The translations under genes were made by a program, and so were the position numbers. Positions 1-12,720 of a stretch of 64,000 nt of DNA are shown here, in pieces. This DNA comes from Azadirachta indica (taxonomy: Eukaryota; Streptophyta; Magnoliopsida; Sapindales; Meliaceae). The notes beneath the pieces are model-generated. The model made no database searches. It was not told the DNA's origin and saw nothing but the letters and a program-made list of their open reading frames with translations. The stretch covers positions 15,400,274-15,464,273 of the forward strand of contig CM040444.1 of assembly GCA_022749755.1 (NCBI GenBank), written 5' to 3'. Position 1 is the stretch's first letter, and each line of letters begins with the position of its first letter.

Positions 1-650
1 AAAAAAATCTAAATTAAACTTATTTTAATTATTTCCAAATCTAATCCTGGTCTCTCTTCCCTCTTCATCGCCGCTGCTCTTCTCCCTTCTCCATTGTCCT
101 TCGCCAAAAACTCAAACCCATTTTCCTTCCCAAATCTAATCAAACCCATTTGGCCGAGTTTCTCAAACAATGGATGTACTTTCCAGAAATTAATCAAAAT
201 GCAAAAGTCCAACTGATTATTGATCATGTACGTTTTGAAATTTATTTTCTTGATTGATACAAAAAAGACAGCTAATAATTTCAGCAGGCCCTTCTACAAT
301 TATGCAGTCAACAATAGCTACAATGATGCCTAATAAATTTGCACTTTTGTGTTCTTGAAAGCCACATGTCAAAACTGCAATCTTGAATTTTTTTATGCTC
401 TGTTAATCCACCAAAGCTTTCCAAGATCCAAATTGCTCAAGTTATCGGCGTAACTTCAATCCACAAACTCAGAAAGGGCGCAACTTGGATTCTTGTTATT
501 GCCTATCTTATGCGATGATTATGAACAGGAAGTGAGTTTTTGGCGAAGGAACATAGATGGGAGAGAAAAGAATCAGCGATGAAGAGGGAAGAAGAGAGAC
601 GAGGGTTAGATTTTGGAATAATTAAAATAGGTTTAATTTAGATTTTTTTT
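1..650. mobile_element. Non-autonomous TIR DNA transposon, left end at or beyond the window edge
   Basis: Bases 1-113 and 534-650 form long imperfect inverted repeats. The outer ends read as an A-run followed by ATCTAAATTAAAC and its complement; the inner ends read TTCGCCAAAAACTC and its complement. About 115 bp pairs with scattered mismatches and small indels. The roughly 420-bp interior has no convincing coding frame, so this looks like a MITE or a small Mutator-like element moved by a transposase elsewhere. The left target-site duplication cannot be checked because the element starts at the window edge. The short frames inside it are chance. Confidence 0.75.
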
Positions 651-1839
651 AACTTTTTAATATGTAAAGGTTTAGAGATAAATAGTTATATAATCTCAAC
701 CATTAATTTTTGTCTTTGTCATGAGTCAGCAGATTTGTAAAAGCTCGTGACAAACAAGACAAAGAGAGGATTGTTGCCCAAATTTTGAATTGACGAAGCA
801 GAAATGCGAGATGCGTAGCACAGCAGCACTTTGAACTCTGAAGGCTGGCACTGGGGCCATAAAAAATCTGAGGGGCCAAAATGAAAACACACCAAAAAGA
901 GTGCTAATTTTTCGGATTTGATTTTGATTTAGTAACGACCGTCAAACAATGTTAACATGTATAATGAATTTCAACACTAGTTTGTGGTGGAGTCCAAGTT
1001 TAAGATTCTGGACCTATTTGCTGTGCCCCGGGAAAAATCAATCGGGCTAACATGTCATTATGTATTTCACACTCGAGGCCCGTTTAGATGTATCTTTCAT
1101 ATTATTAGTATTTTTTTTAATTGAATTCTTATTTCATTTTATTTTTTTTAGTTATGAAAATAGTTTTTTAAATGAAAAAATAGAAGATCATGGAAGACAT
1201 CAGAACCTAACCCCTTAATAAAAAAAATAATATTACAGTTAAACTATATTTTTTTAATATCCCATTATTTTTTCCTGATTTTTTTTTTTATCTTTTTTTT
1301 TTAGTTTAATTGATTTATAAATAATAAAATCAAAAATATTAAAAATATTAAAAAGTTAAATTAAAATTCAGTGAATGATAAGATATTATAAAAAATATAA
1401 AAAGTAATAAAAAATTAACTAAAAAAATAGAGAGATAATTGATATTTTTTATTAAACTAAAACATATATTAAATTATGACATGTCAATAAAACGCGACAA
1501 ACAAAAAAACAATACTTTGAAATACTTCAAATATTTTCACTTAAAACTTTTTTTCTTATAATCAATAATCAAAATGTCCACAATTTTTTTTTTAATTTTT
1601 CTTTTCATCTCATTTTTCTTTCAATTTTTAAAGGCCAATAATTAACCACACAACACAACACTTCAGTTGATTGATTGATAGATATTTTCCCTCCCAATTC
1701 CATAGTGCACACTCAACCAAAACCCTCCAAAACCCCAGGCAGCCAATAATAAAATAACTGCAAAATTACACAGGACGGTCTCTCTATCTCCATAGCTTAG
1801 GGTTAACCCTCCCCCTCTCTATTCTATCTGGCGCTAACA
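651..1839. other. Intergenic DNA and PREP promoter region
   Basis: No gene is seen. Bases 1085-1640 are very AT-rich with homopolymer tracts. The last 200 bases before the PREP start become C- and CT-rich, as in plant core promoters and leaders. They contain a 12-bp palindrome, AGGGTTAACCCT, at 1799-1810, which resembles two facing half telo-boxes. Transcription probably starts in this stretch, but no clear TATA box could be fixed. Confidence 0.6.
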
Positions 1840-4800
1840 ATGGAGAGAACAGCGATTCTCCGTTCTCTCTCTTGTTCTTCTCTCGCTTGCAACAGATTCT
1901 ATTTCCGCTCCTCTCATAAACTCTCTCGCGCTTCTTTTTCTTCCTCAACAGCAGCTGCCAGAAGAAATCGCCACGGTCTGATCAACAACCTCACTAGACG
2001 CTCCCTGCTTCGCGGTCACGGCAGATTACACCACGCCCTATTCTCATCTTCTATTCAGTTCAACAAACATTACTCTTCTCTCTCTCCTCAGGCCGTTGCC
2101 TCTCCTGCCAGCAAGACCTCTCCAGGTACAAATTGTCTTTCCAATCTTTTTTTTAATAATTTTATTTCTGTTTTTATTGTTATTGAATTTAGTTTCTGTA
2201 TTTAACTGTTTTCATTGGTTTTCTTCTACGTTATACTTAATAGAACTTGTTTTTATCTGCTTTAGAAATTAAACGTGCTTCTAATTTAGTGCTCTTAGGA
2301 ACTCTGTGTTAGATTGGCACATTTAATAGAGGTCTTGGTTATCGTTGTTTTCTCATTTCTGGATTCTCTTGTGCTTCTTTGGTGGTGGGAAGGGTGCTGA
2401 GGATTTTGTGACGTTGAAAAATATTTTAGACGGTGCATTGAATTGAGTTTTCTATGTAGATGTTGCTGAAGTCAGTGATGAAGTTGCAGAGAAGCTTGGA
2501 TTTGAGAAGGTTTCAGAACAGTTCATTGGAGAGTGTAAATCAAAGGCTGTTCTTTTCAAACACAAGAAAACCGGTGCTGAGGTTATGTCTGTCTCAAATG
2601 ATGATGAGAACAAGGTCTTCGGCATTGTCTTTCGAACTCCTCCGTAAGTATTGTAAATGGATCTTGTTTCACAAATTTATTACTACTTTTTTTTTATTCA
2701 AGGAATTAAATTAACTTGAATTGGGTACATTTTTAATTTGAATTGGCTGTCTTGTCATCTTAGAAAATTATGAAGATTGGTTTTCACATTTTCTGGAATT
2801 CTAAACTGTATGAAGGTAACTCTTGAATTTCTTGGGGGAATTGTTTGTGTGCGGTCAATTAAATAGAATTAAAAGGATAAGATTAAAAGATATAGTTTTG
2901 TTTCCCTAGCCATTTGAGATGGTAAAATACTTAACTTCCAAATGTGGCCGGTGGTTCTTCATGAGAAAGCATCCAAACATGTGGTTTCCTGAAATGTCGT
3001 CATCCTGTACATATTCATTTCCTAGGTAATCTTATATGCACACTATGTTTAGGTTCTTTATGTAATTAATAATTTTAATTTTTATAATCTCCTTCTATAC
3101 AATTGCTATTGCAGGAAGGATTCAACTGGGATTCCACACATATTGGAACACAGTGTTTTATGTGGTTCAAGAAAGTATCCTTTGAAAGAACCATTTGTTG
3201 AATTGTTAAAAGGGAGCTTGAACACTTTTCTGAATGCATTTACATATCCTGATAGGACTTGTTACCCAGTTGCTTCCACAAATATGAAGGTAAACATGAG
3301 ATAGAGTCATTAAGGAATGAAAACTTGAGCTTTGGAAATCAGTTCCATTTTGTATTTAAACTACACTTACTTTTTGTGAACAGGACTTTTATAATTTGGT
3401 CGATGTCTACCTGGATGCTGTATTCTTCCCAAAGTGTGTGGAGGACTTCCAAACTTTTCAACAGGAGGGTTGGCATTTTGAGCTCAACAATCCTTCAGAG
3501 GAGATAAATTATAAAGGTTTGACATTGATAGATGTATTCTGTGAAGTTGGATTTATTTTTGTTTGTTTCATTTGGCAACAAAATCTTCCCGCTGATGATT
3601 CAGCCAACTGCTGACAAGTTTTTGCCTGTCTGGTGTTTGTTCTTAATTGCAGGTGTTGTTTTCAATGAGATGAAAGGTGTCTATTCTCAGCCTGATAATA
3701 CGTTAGGGCGGACCGCACAACGGGCAAGTTCTCCTTTCTTGTCTGACTGTTTGTCTTTCAGATTCCTTACAGTTAGGCAACTCGAAGAACTGATTTACTT
3801 TTTAATCTTCCAAAGTGTTCTTGAAAGGTTATTACTGCAGATGTTGATGATCATTGGTTGGTATTCAGTTTCATTCTGTATTAGTCCTGAGCTAATTCAA
3901 CTTTTGAGAGCTGTTTGTGCTCTCTCTCTCTACCCTTATTTAAACAGTTCATAGATAGGGACTGCTTTTGGTGCCATACTTTGCATGGGTCTATCTGGAT
4001 AGTAGCGAAGGAGCTTATGCTTAGTAGAAACTTTAACTAAGTTGTATAGTTACTTTGTACATGTAAAATATATTTTGGCAATTCTCTTGGCTTCAAGTTC
4101 CATTTATACATTAACTTTTTTAGAAGTCCTAGGCATTGACACATTCTGGATTGTTTTCTTAATTGTAATTGGATTGATATTGTGTACAGTTAGTTTTTTG
4201 AGCATGATGCCTAGTTGGACATTCATTTTGTCTGGAAACAGTGTGACTTGTTCTATTTTGTCTCTCCTGATGTGTCAAATGCTTCTTATTTACCTATCTT
4301 GCCTGTCTGTATTTGTAAGTGTGTTGTGCAACTTTTTCACAGGCTTTATTTCCTGACAATACCTATGGTGTAGATAGTGGAGGTGATCCAAAAGTAATTC
4401 CCAAGCTGACATTTGAGGAATTTAAGGTATATTTCATACAACATTTGATATGCTAGTTTTAGTATGTTAGTTTGAGAAATTTTAATTTTAAAATGTTGTG
4501 TTAGTTATTATTATTATTCTTTTATACATAGGCTGCCTTTCTGATTACAGGAATTTCACCGTAAATATTACCACCCCAGCAATGCTAGGATATGGTTCTA
4601 TGGAGATGATGATCCAAATGAACGCCTACGCATCCTGAGTGGTAATAAATGACTTCTCAATTGATGATTAAAACGAATCCGTGCTCATCTTTGTCATTAT
4701 TTTATTTTTTCCATTGGGTTACCACTTTGGCACATGGGTGCTCTTCTCAGAGTGATGGAAAGATATACTTGCAAAAATGCTATGCACTTATGAGCCTTGC

Positions 4801-7800
4801 ATACATGAGTAGTTCTTCAAACCCATGCCAGGCTGAGCTGTTACTGATGGAAACTAAAATCTTCTTCCTGAAATGGATTTGTTCCAGGTTGCTCTGGTGC
4901 AGCTGGTTTGATAAAAAGATGTATTATAATTTGTTTTGGTATTTGTACTAGTATATGGACTATTTATTTTTTTCGATTGAGGTGATAAAATCAACATACT
5001 GCCAAAAGAGGAGGTTTCCTTTTCCCATGCAATTTTTATGATTTGCTCAGATGCTGTAATGTTTGGATCAAAATGCAACACAGATAACTGTCTACATTGA
5101 TGTCAAAATGTCGCCATTCTTATGGTTTGGCTGAATGATTAGTGCTTAGTTCATATTGTTCAGTACAATAGCGTCTTACTTGTACTCTATCACAGAGTAT
5201 CTGGATTCATTTGATGCAAGTTCAGCCCCCAGAGAATCAGTAATTGGAACACAAAAACTATTTTCAGAACCAGTCAGGATTATTGAGAAATATCCTGCTG
5301 GTGAAGGTGGTGATCTTAAAAAGAAGCACATGGTATGCCTTAATTGGTTGCTCTCTGACAAGCCCTTAGACTTGGAAACTGAGCTTACCCTTGGGTTTTT
5401 GGATCATCTTCTGCTGGGAACTCCTGCTTCTCCCTTGAGGAAAACTTTACTAGAAAGTGGTCTTGGAGATGCCATTGTTGGCGGTGGGATTGAAGATGAA
5501 CTCCTTCAGCCTCAATTTAGTATTGGATTAAAGAATGTCTCTGAAGATGACATTCAAAAGGTGGAAGAATTAATCATGAATACACTGAAAAAATTAGCAG
5601 AGGAAGGTTTTGATAGCGATACTGTAGAGGCATCCATGAATACAATTGAGTTTTCTCTCAGGGAGAATAACACTGGGTCATTTCCTCGTGGCTTGTCACT
5701 GATGCTTCGATCCATTGTAAGATTTTTTTCATTTATTATTCATTTTAGATATCAGGCATTGTTTCTCTGTGAATTCTGGTATGTGAATGATTGATAAGGT
5801 TTTTCATTATGTAGGGTAAATGGATATATGATATGGATCCTTTTGAGCCATTAAAGTATGAGAAACCTTTGATGGCCCTTAAAGCAAGAATAGTGGAGGA
5901 AGGCTCCAAAGCTGTTTTCTCTCCTCTAATTGAGAAATATATATTGAACAATACTCACCGTGTTACTGTAGAGATGCAGGTAAGTACTTCACCTTTAGTC
6001 CATTTCCAATTTTTTTTTTTTGACGTTTTTATTTGTCATCAACCGGTGCTAATTGTTTTCTTGTTTTTGTCAGCCTGATCCAGAGAAAGCCTCTCGTGAT
6101 GAAGCAGCGGAGAGAGAAATTTTGGCAAAAGTTAAATCAAGTTTGACAGAGGAAGATTTAGCTGAGCTAGCGCGTGCTACGCAGGAGCTAAGATTGAAGC
6201 AAGAAACTCCTGATCCTCCAGAAGCTTTGAGAAGTGTTCCAAGTCTATCTTTATGTGACATTCCCAAAGAACCTATACGTGTTCCCACAGAGGTTATTAT
6301 TAATCCACGATTTGAGTTTCAGTGGTTCACATATTCCCTTCAGAGTGATGAGCTTGTCTGAGTTTCATTAATTTTCTCTGTAGGTTGGAGATATCAATGG
6401 TGTAAAAGTTTTGCGGCATGACCTTTTCACAAATGATGTTCTTTATACAGAAGTTGTCTTTGATATGAGTTCACTGAAGCCAGAGCTTCTTCCTTTGGTA
6501 CCACTTTTCTGGTAAGACATAGCCTTTAAGTAGCTAATAGCCTGATTTCTTGCTATGCATGCTCCGTTCCTCTTAAATCTAAATGTGACGAGATGTTTTC
6601 CAAATTGAGTTCTACTTTTGTGGAAAGATTAGGTTTACAAGAGGTAAATGAAGTTATAGTCCTTTCTCTACTTTTCTTCTTTTCCCTCCTCTCTGGGGAT
6701 TGGTTGTGTCAAAATAGAAATGGGTGGGTGTTGCATTCTATCACTTGTCTGTTCATCTCTGTGGCTACAAGCAATGTCCTTTCATCTTGGTCTCTCCTGG
6801 ACAAATGCAGAAATGGGTGGGTGTTGAATTCTATCACTTGTCTGTTCATCTCTGTGTCTACAAGCAATGCCCTTTCATTTTGGTATCTCCTGGACAAATG
6901 CCACTTATTCTCGCTACCACTCAATTCTATATAGAATATACCATATTGGATTCTATATAATTTTTCAAAGATTAACTCACAAACAACTAGACATGCTCTT
7001 CATAACATCAATTTTGAACAATCATTTTTCTGGTCCTAATTTTACCTCCTTCGTAATTGGTCTTAGTTTTTATTTTTTATTTGTTCTTTAGATCCTCTTG
7101 ACACTTGCATATATCTATTACAACTGCTGCACACACCTTATTATATCTGCATTTCATCTAAAGGTTTGCATGTTTCCTTGCAAACCTTTAGATGCCTGGG
7201 TCAGAAATGGTTTGTTTGGCCCATCTCTTTGCATGAATTCAAGGTGGTATCCTGACGCTCCTGTTTCCCGTCCAAAACTTTCTGCCATATCAGTGGCAAA
7301 GTAGAGAAGAATTATGTCTCAGAACATGCTAAGCCTACTAGCATAGTGGTGGCTTTTTAGAATATTGTATCAACTATCTACTGCATTTTTGTTTCTTCTA
7401 CCAAATTAATGGAGATTACATCTTTTGATTCCGAAAATAAATTTTGACAGTCAGTCATTGCTGGAGATGGGTACAAAAGACTTAACTTTTGTGCAACTTA
7501 ATCAGTTAATTGGAAGAAAGACTGGAGGAATATCAGTGTATCCATTGACATCTTCTGTACGAGGCAAAGAGGATCCTTGTTCTTGCATGATTGTTCGGGG
7601 CAAGGCCATGGCAGGATGTGCTGAAGATTTATTTAACCTGGTAATGTTTTCGGCAGATTTTGCAAATGAATCTATTATATTTGTGTTTACCTTTTTGTAT
7701 TTTATATCCCCAGTACAAGGGAGATTCCAGTGACTCTTGAGAATTGGCTTCATATTACTTTTGCCATATAGATATAAGAGTTACTTATTTTTAATTTTTT

Positions 7801-10199
7801 TCCTTTTCTACTCAGTTCCCACCATATGACTGGGGAAGTAAGGAGCGCTGTTTAAAAATTTCTGGATCACTTTTTTGGGATACTTTTTAAGCATGCTGTC
7901 TTTAGAGTATACTTATATCTTGCACCTCAATAGGATATGGTTTTAGACAGGCAAGAGTAAATGATATTTGATAGTTCATTGAAGCTGGTTTGCTATTTAA
8001 TTTTGTTTTCGTACCAGCTTTTCCTTGTGAGTCACTGGCTGACTGATCTGTTCGTGCGTGTTTTCTAAACGTAGGTTAACCTTGTTCTTCAAGAGGTCCA
8101 GTTTACAGACCAGCAGCGTTTCAAGCAGTTTGTTTCCCAAAGCAAAGCAAGAATGGAGGTATATTTAGTGATAATACCGTAGCTTGTTATATAAAATGGA
8201 AATTGAATTTTATTGAATCTCAGGTTTCATGCTTATTTACAGAATCGATTAAGAGGCAGCGGTCATGGAATTGCAGCAGCAAGAATGGATGCAAAATTAA
8301 ATACTGCTGGGTGGATTTCAGAGCAAATGGGTGGTGTCAGGTAGGAATCTTTGGATGATTTTAAGTGATTTCTTCTTTGGGCTCATGTCTGTATAATCTG
8401 AAATGTCATTTGTTAAATTGTTGCTATGGGTTGTATTTTGTCAACAAGACGTTGTGAATTGACATTTGCAACAACATTGTAATGAACCCCAATTTTGGTT
8501 TTGTTTGCTAGAGGCCTCAGTGAATATATAGGTTCAGTTCTAGAAACAAGCCACTCTGACATAAATATTCTTTCCTAATTGACTTTGCTGATGTAAGTTA
8601 TATTTCTGTTGTACTTATAGCTACTTGGAATTCCTACAAGCTCTTGAAGAGAAAGTTGACCAGGACTGGGCTGGGATTTCATCATCTCTGGAGGAGATCC
8701 GCAAATCTTTACTTTCTAGGGATGGTTGCCTAATTAATATGACTGCTGATGGCAAAATCTTCGCTAACTCAGAAAGGTTTGTTGGCAAATTTCTTGATAT
8801 GCTTCCTAGAAACTCTTCTGTCGAAAGAGTTACATGGAAAGCTCAACTTCCTTCAGCAAATGAAGCTATTGTGGTACCAACACAGGTACAGAATTGCTTC
8901 TTTTAAAAATATAAAATAAAATAAATTAATTGTGCTCATTTTCTGTAGAATTGCATTTTAACGTTTACCTTTTTGCAGGTAAATTATGTTGGAAAAGCTG
9001 CTAACTTATATGATGCTGGTTACCAACTTAATGGGAGTGCCTATGTTATATCAAAACACATTAGCAATACATGGTTGTGGGACCGGGTCCGTGTCAGTGG
9101 TGGGGCTTATGGAGGTTTCTGTGACTTCGATACTCATTCAGGTGTGTTGTTATAGTAGTTATGTTGGCAAACAGTTCTAGTTGTTAAAGTTACAATCTTA
9201 ACTCTGGATATCTGCTTCTGTAGGAGTATTCACCTTTTTATCTTATCGAGATCCCAATTTATTGAAGACACTCGATGTATATGATGGAACTGCGCATTTC
9301 TTACGTGAGTTGGAAATGGATGATGATACACTAACTAAAGCAATTATTGGGACCATTGGAGATGTAGATGCATACCAGCTGCCTGATGCTAAAGGTTATA
9401 GTAGGTATGTGGACAGCTGGTTTTGTTTGGTTATGGAACAATCTTATTCTCTCTTTCTTCATAGGGTTGTTCTTTTCCTCATCTATTCTCTTCAAATATC
9501 AGGTTACAATTAGGAACAACATTTTGACTCTTTTTTTACCTTATATTGTTCTCATTATTTGTGCCATAAACTTATAATATCTGCTACTAGCATACTAAAC
9601 TTTTGGGGGATAATTGATTCAAAAATGAAAATTCTCACAGATTTTTTTTTCTGGTTATGCTTGGTATCAAAGTATTGATTGTAAAGGATGTTTTAATACA
9701 AATATTATGAACTTCAACACCGAGTTCAGTTTCACTTCTGACTCCAGAATTCTTGCAACCTATAGTAGAGGCAGTGGCACTGTTATAGATCATGGGTTTG
9801 GCTTATGAATATATCTTATTCTTATCGTTTGGTGTCCCATGGGTGCTATAAAATATTATATTCATCTTTTCTTTTCCTTGCCTTCAGTTTGTTACGCCAT
9901 TTATTGGGAATCACAGAAGAAGAAAGGCAGAAGAGGCGTGAAGAGATATTATCTACAAGGTAAAGATAATACTTGATAATCTTATGTCTGGATTGAGTAG
10001 ATTAATCATTCAACCTCTTTTTCCCAATTTATGAATTTTCTCTCTTTCACTCCTCAGTTCGAAGGACTTTAAGGAATTTGCTGACGTTATGGAGGCTATA
10101 AAATATAAAGGAGTTGTGGTTGCAGTTGCATCTCCCGATGATGTTGATGCTGCAAACAAAGAGCGCTCCAACTTCTTTCTAGTGAAAAAGGCCCTATAA
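1840..10199 (+). CDS. PREP1: Presequence protease (PreP), chloroplastic/mitochondrial, M16C metalloprotease
   Basis: Zinc peptidase that degrades free targeting peptides and other short unstructured peptides in mitochondrial matrix and chloroplast stroma. Exons: 1840-2125, 2460-2643, 3115-3289, 3384-3516, 3653-3723, 4343-4426, 4551-4641, 5196-5716, 5815-5979, 6074-6292, 6384-6511, 7451-7640, 8075-8158, 8243-8340, 8621-8885, 8979-9141, 9224-9404, 9888-9959, 10058-10199. All phases join, giving about 1083 residues, against about 1080 for Arabidopsis PreP. Residues 1-90 are Ser/Arg-rich, as expected for a dual-targeting presequence. The inverted zinc motif HILEH is at 165-169. The third ligand Glu is at 265 (NEMKG), 100 residues after the first His, as in the family. 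Arg936 and Tyr942, in the VRVSGGAYGG segment, match the second-half catalytic residues. The fifth intron uses a GC donor. Everything expected of an active enzyme is present. Naming as PREP1 rather than PREP2 is by convention. Confidence 0.96.
6716..6901. repeat. 93-bp tandem duplication in PREP intron 11
   Basis: Two adjacent copies, starting at 6716 and 6809, each begin AGAAATGGGTGGGTGTTG and end with CTGGACAAATGC. They differ at only a few positions, so the duplication is fairly recent. The repeat lies wholly inside the intron between exons 11 and 12 and does not touch either splice site. Confidence 0.9.
7155..7194. repeat. Perfect 16-bp inverted repeat in PREP intron 11
   Basis: Arms at 7155-7170 (CATCTAAAGGTTTGCA) and 7179-7194 (its exact complement) are separated by 8 bases. 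The hairpin is short for a miRNA precursor and has no obvious flanking target duplication. It may be a transposon end or a local palindromic duplication. Confidence 0.85.
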
Positions 10200-11577
10200 G
10201 CCTCTGGAAGTTTTTTAAGACCTTGAAAAATTGCTTTACCCACAAGTAATTCTCTTACCCAATTTTTTTCTCCTACACGGTATGAGACGCTGAAACTGCT
10301 TTTTCCAACTTTTTACAGCAATCAATAGAAAAATAAACGTAAAGAAGAAGGAAGTACATGATGAAATATGTACCATTTCTTAGGGGTGTTAGAAGAGCTA
10401 TGGTTTTATCTTTAACATCATTAATGTCCTTCAATTTATTAACCCCTTGAAAATGGGGCTTCAATACTTGTGCATCTTTTCTCTTCCATTTTATGCATTG
10501 ATACAGACTTGGCATGGGAACACAGCCATGGTTCTATGCAGTCCTTGGTTGTTAAAGACTCTTCTTGCACCATTGCTGTTCCATCGTTAAGTTGTGCCAC
10601 TGAACATTAACATCTAGGCGTAGCCAATTCCGTTATATGGGGTGTTGGTGTTAAATGAAATATGATACTGTATTTTTATGTTGTGCCTCGTACACCTCAT
10701 TAACATCAAAGAAATAAATATAAGCACAATTAATTAATAGTTTTCCATATACTGGCTTCTTAATCTGTAGCCTGTCTGCCAACAGGCATTGGCTAAGAAT
10801 GCCCAAAATCCTGCATTTCAAATTTTCAACCCACAAGCTTAAAGTTACTGACTTCAAATGAATCTGTTGGCAATAATAAGATAAGATGAAAAGATGAAGA
10901 ACGTCTGTCGTACAGGTGCATTTCTGTCGTAAGACTTATTTGTTTCCGGTCGTATTTCCGGTCGTACTGACGCTAGAATACAAGGAAAATAAATGAAAAC
11001 ATCTCATATGGATGGGTTTTTAATTTTTGTTTCTCGGAAGTTTCAGGATAATAGTTTAGCATATATTTTGCCATATTTTTTACGGTAATTATATTTTTTA
11101 TTGGCAAAGATTTATTAAAACTCTAAACAGGTGAATTAGGACCTGCGTTAATTTAAACCATTTTCTTTTTAGCTATCTTATAAATATTTGACAGTTTCTT
11201 TTTAATTGTTAAAAAAAAAAAAATTTATGTCTTCTTAAAATTTTCTTTTGGTTTATTTCTTATTAATCTCAATTGAGTTGTCTGCATTGCAAATAAATAT
11301 CTGTGTGAGCAAATATTTTTTTATAGTATTATTTACATTCTTTCTTTATTAAATAAAAATGTTTGTGCACAGTTATCTATTTTTTGAACAAATAATTTGC
11401 TCTTCAAAAAAAATAGAAAAAGTAGTATCAGGGAACTTGAAATAAATATTTATTTTTTTAAAAAATATATAAGAAAATGTTTAATGATTTGAGTGGTCAC
11501 GATTAATTAGTTTGGGCAGCAAAGGCTGTCAAAATTACTTAAGTTTAATGTTAGGCATCCTAACGTATTTAATATTA
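10200..11577. other. PREP 3' UTR and intergenic DNA
   Basis: The first few hundred bases are presumably the PREP 3' UTR. AATAAA-like motifs occur near 10329 and 10715, but the true poly(A) site cannot be told. The rest is AT-rich with no gene. A short cluster of GTCGTA-containing repeats lies near 10905-10970. The last 8 bases (11570-11577) are the left target duplication of the next element. Confidence 0.6.
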
Positions 11578-12712
11578 AGGGAAATTAACACATACTTCCC
11601 CTGAGGTTTGAACTTTTAACATTTAGAGAGAAGGTTTGGAGAAAAGAACACATACCTCCCCTGAAACCATTCTAGTCCGTTATATTGTTGTTTGGTTTAA
11701 GGGTATTATTGTAAAATTACTAGACCACAAGAGTCCAATCTTCACCGTTTTGTCCAATTCTTTCGTTTATACTTCATCTTCTTTATACACTAATATTTGA
11801 ATCTCGCAAGTTTCCTAACAATGATAAGCCTAATCTACCAATATGGTTTTTTTACCTTTTAAAGATTCGTCCATCCTCTTTTTGCAACAAATGATCTTAG
11901 GCAACATTACTCAATAGCTACACATATACTTTTATTGTAATTGTGTTATTGTTCTATTTTGAAGCTGTAATTGGTATGTGCAAGTAGCAATGGCGGCCTA
12001 GCATTAGTGTGTGTGAGTGGCGACGACTGCTTGGCGTTTAACGTGTCCGAATAACAATAACATTGAGTTTAACTTATTGGAGCAGCGACCTTATGTTCAG
12101 TTATATTTAATATTCAAATACACTGTCCACAAGAAATTTTCACTTAAAAACAGTAAAGCAAAAATCAACAAGCGTTTTCTTTTTTAAGAAAGTAAGCAAT
12201 ATAAAAAGAAAAATAATAAATCAAATAAAGAGTACATCTCGATCTATTATTGTTAAACAAATATAAAGATCTTATAACAAAATTTGACCCAAATAAAAAA
12301 GACAAAATTCGGCCTAATTGAGAATAAACATAATTTACTTTCCCTTCGACATCATTTTTACACTCAACATAATTTACTTCTCTCTTCAAAATCAAAAAGT
12401 TGTTAGATACATTACTTCTAATTTTGACAATAGGACCCACAATAACCAATAAATAATTTAAAATAAAAATATAAACTCTTAATTTTGATAATGGGCCCAC
12501 AATATACAATAAATAATTTAAAATATAAATATAAGGAATTAAAACACAAATTTTGTCTTATTCAAAAATTAAAAGATGAAGGACAATTAAGACTTTTTAT
12601 CATAATTAGATGGACTTGGATGATTGCAGGGGAGGTATGTGTTTCTTTTCCCAAACCTCCTTTCTATGTGTTAAAAGGTAAAATCTCAGGGGAGGTATGC
12701 GTTAATTCCCCT
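11578..12712. mobile_element. Non-autonomous TIR DNA transposon (1135 bp) with 8-bp target duplication
   Basis: Terminal inverted repeats of about 87 bp begin AGGG-AATTAAC-CATAC and carry a CCTCCCCTGA block twice, near each outer and inner end. The left TIR is about 11578-11665 and the right about 12626-12712. An exact 8-bp direct repeat, TAATATTA, flanks the element at 11570-11577 and 12713-12720. Eight bases suggests hAT. The long TIRs suggest Mutator-like, where 9 bp is usual, so the superfamily is open. No transposase is encoded. The interior contains a diverged 61-bp tandem duplication near 12415-12535. Confidence 0.88.
12415..12537. repeat. Imperfect tandem duplication inside the TIR element
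   Basis: Two units with a period of about 61 bp share the order TAATTTTGA, then GGACCCACAATA or GGGCCCACAATA, then CAATAAATAATTTAAAATA. They sit just inside the right TIR and account for part of the non-coding interior. Confidence 0.7.
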
Positions 12713-12720
12713 TAATATTA

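Noticed and set aside
9..227. Small minus-strand frame at the window start
   Set aside because: It lies across a transposon inverted repeat and has no known content.
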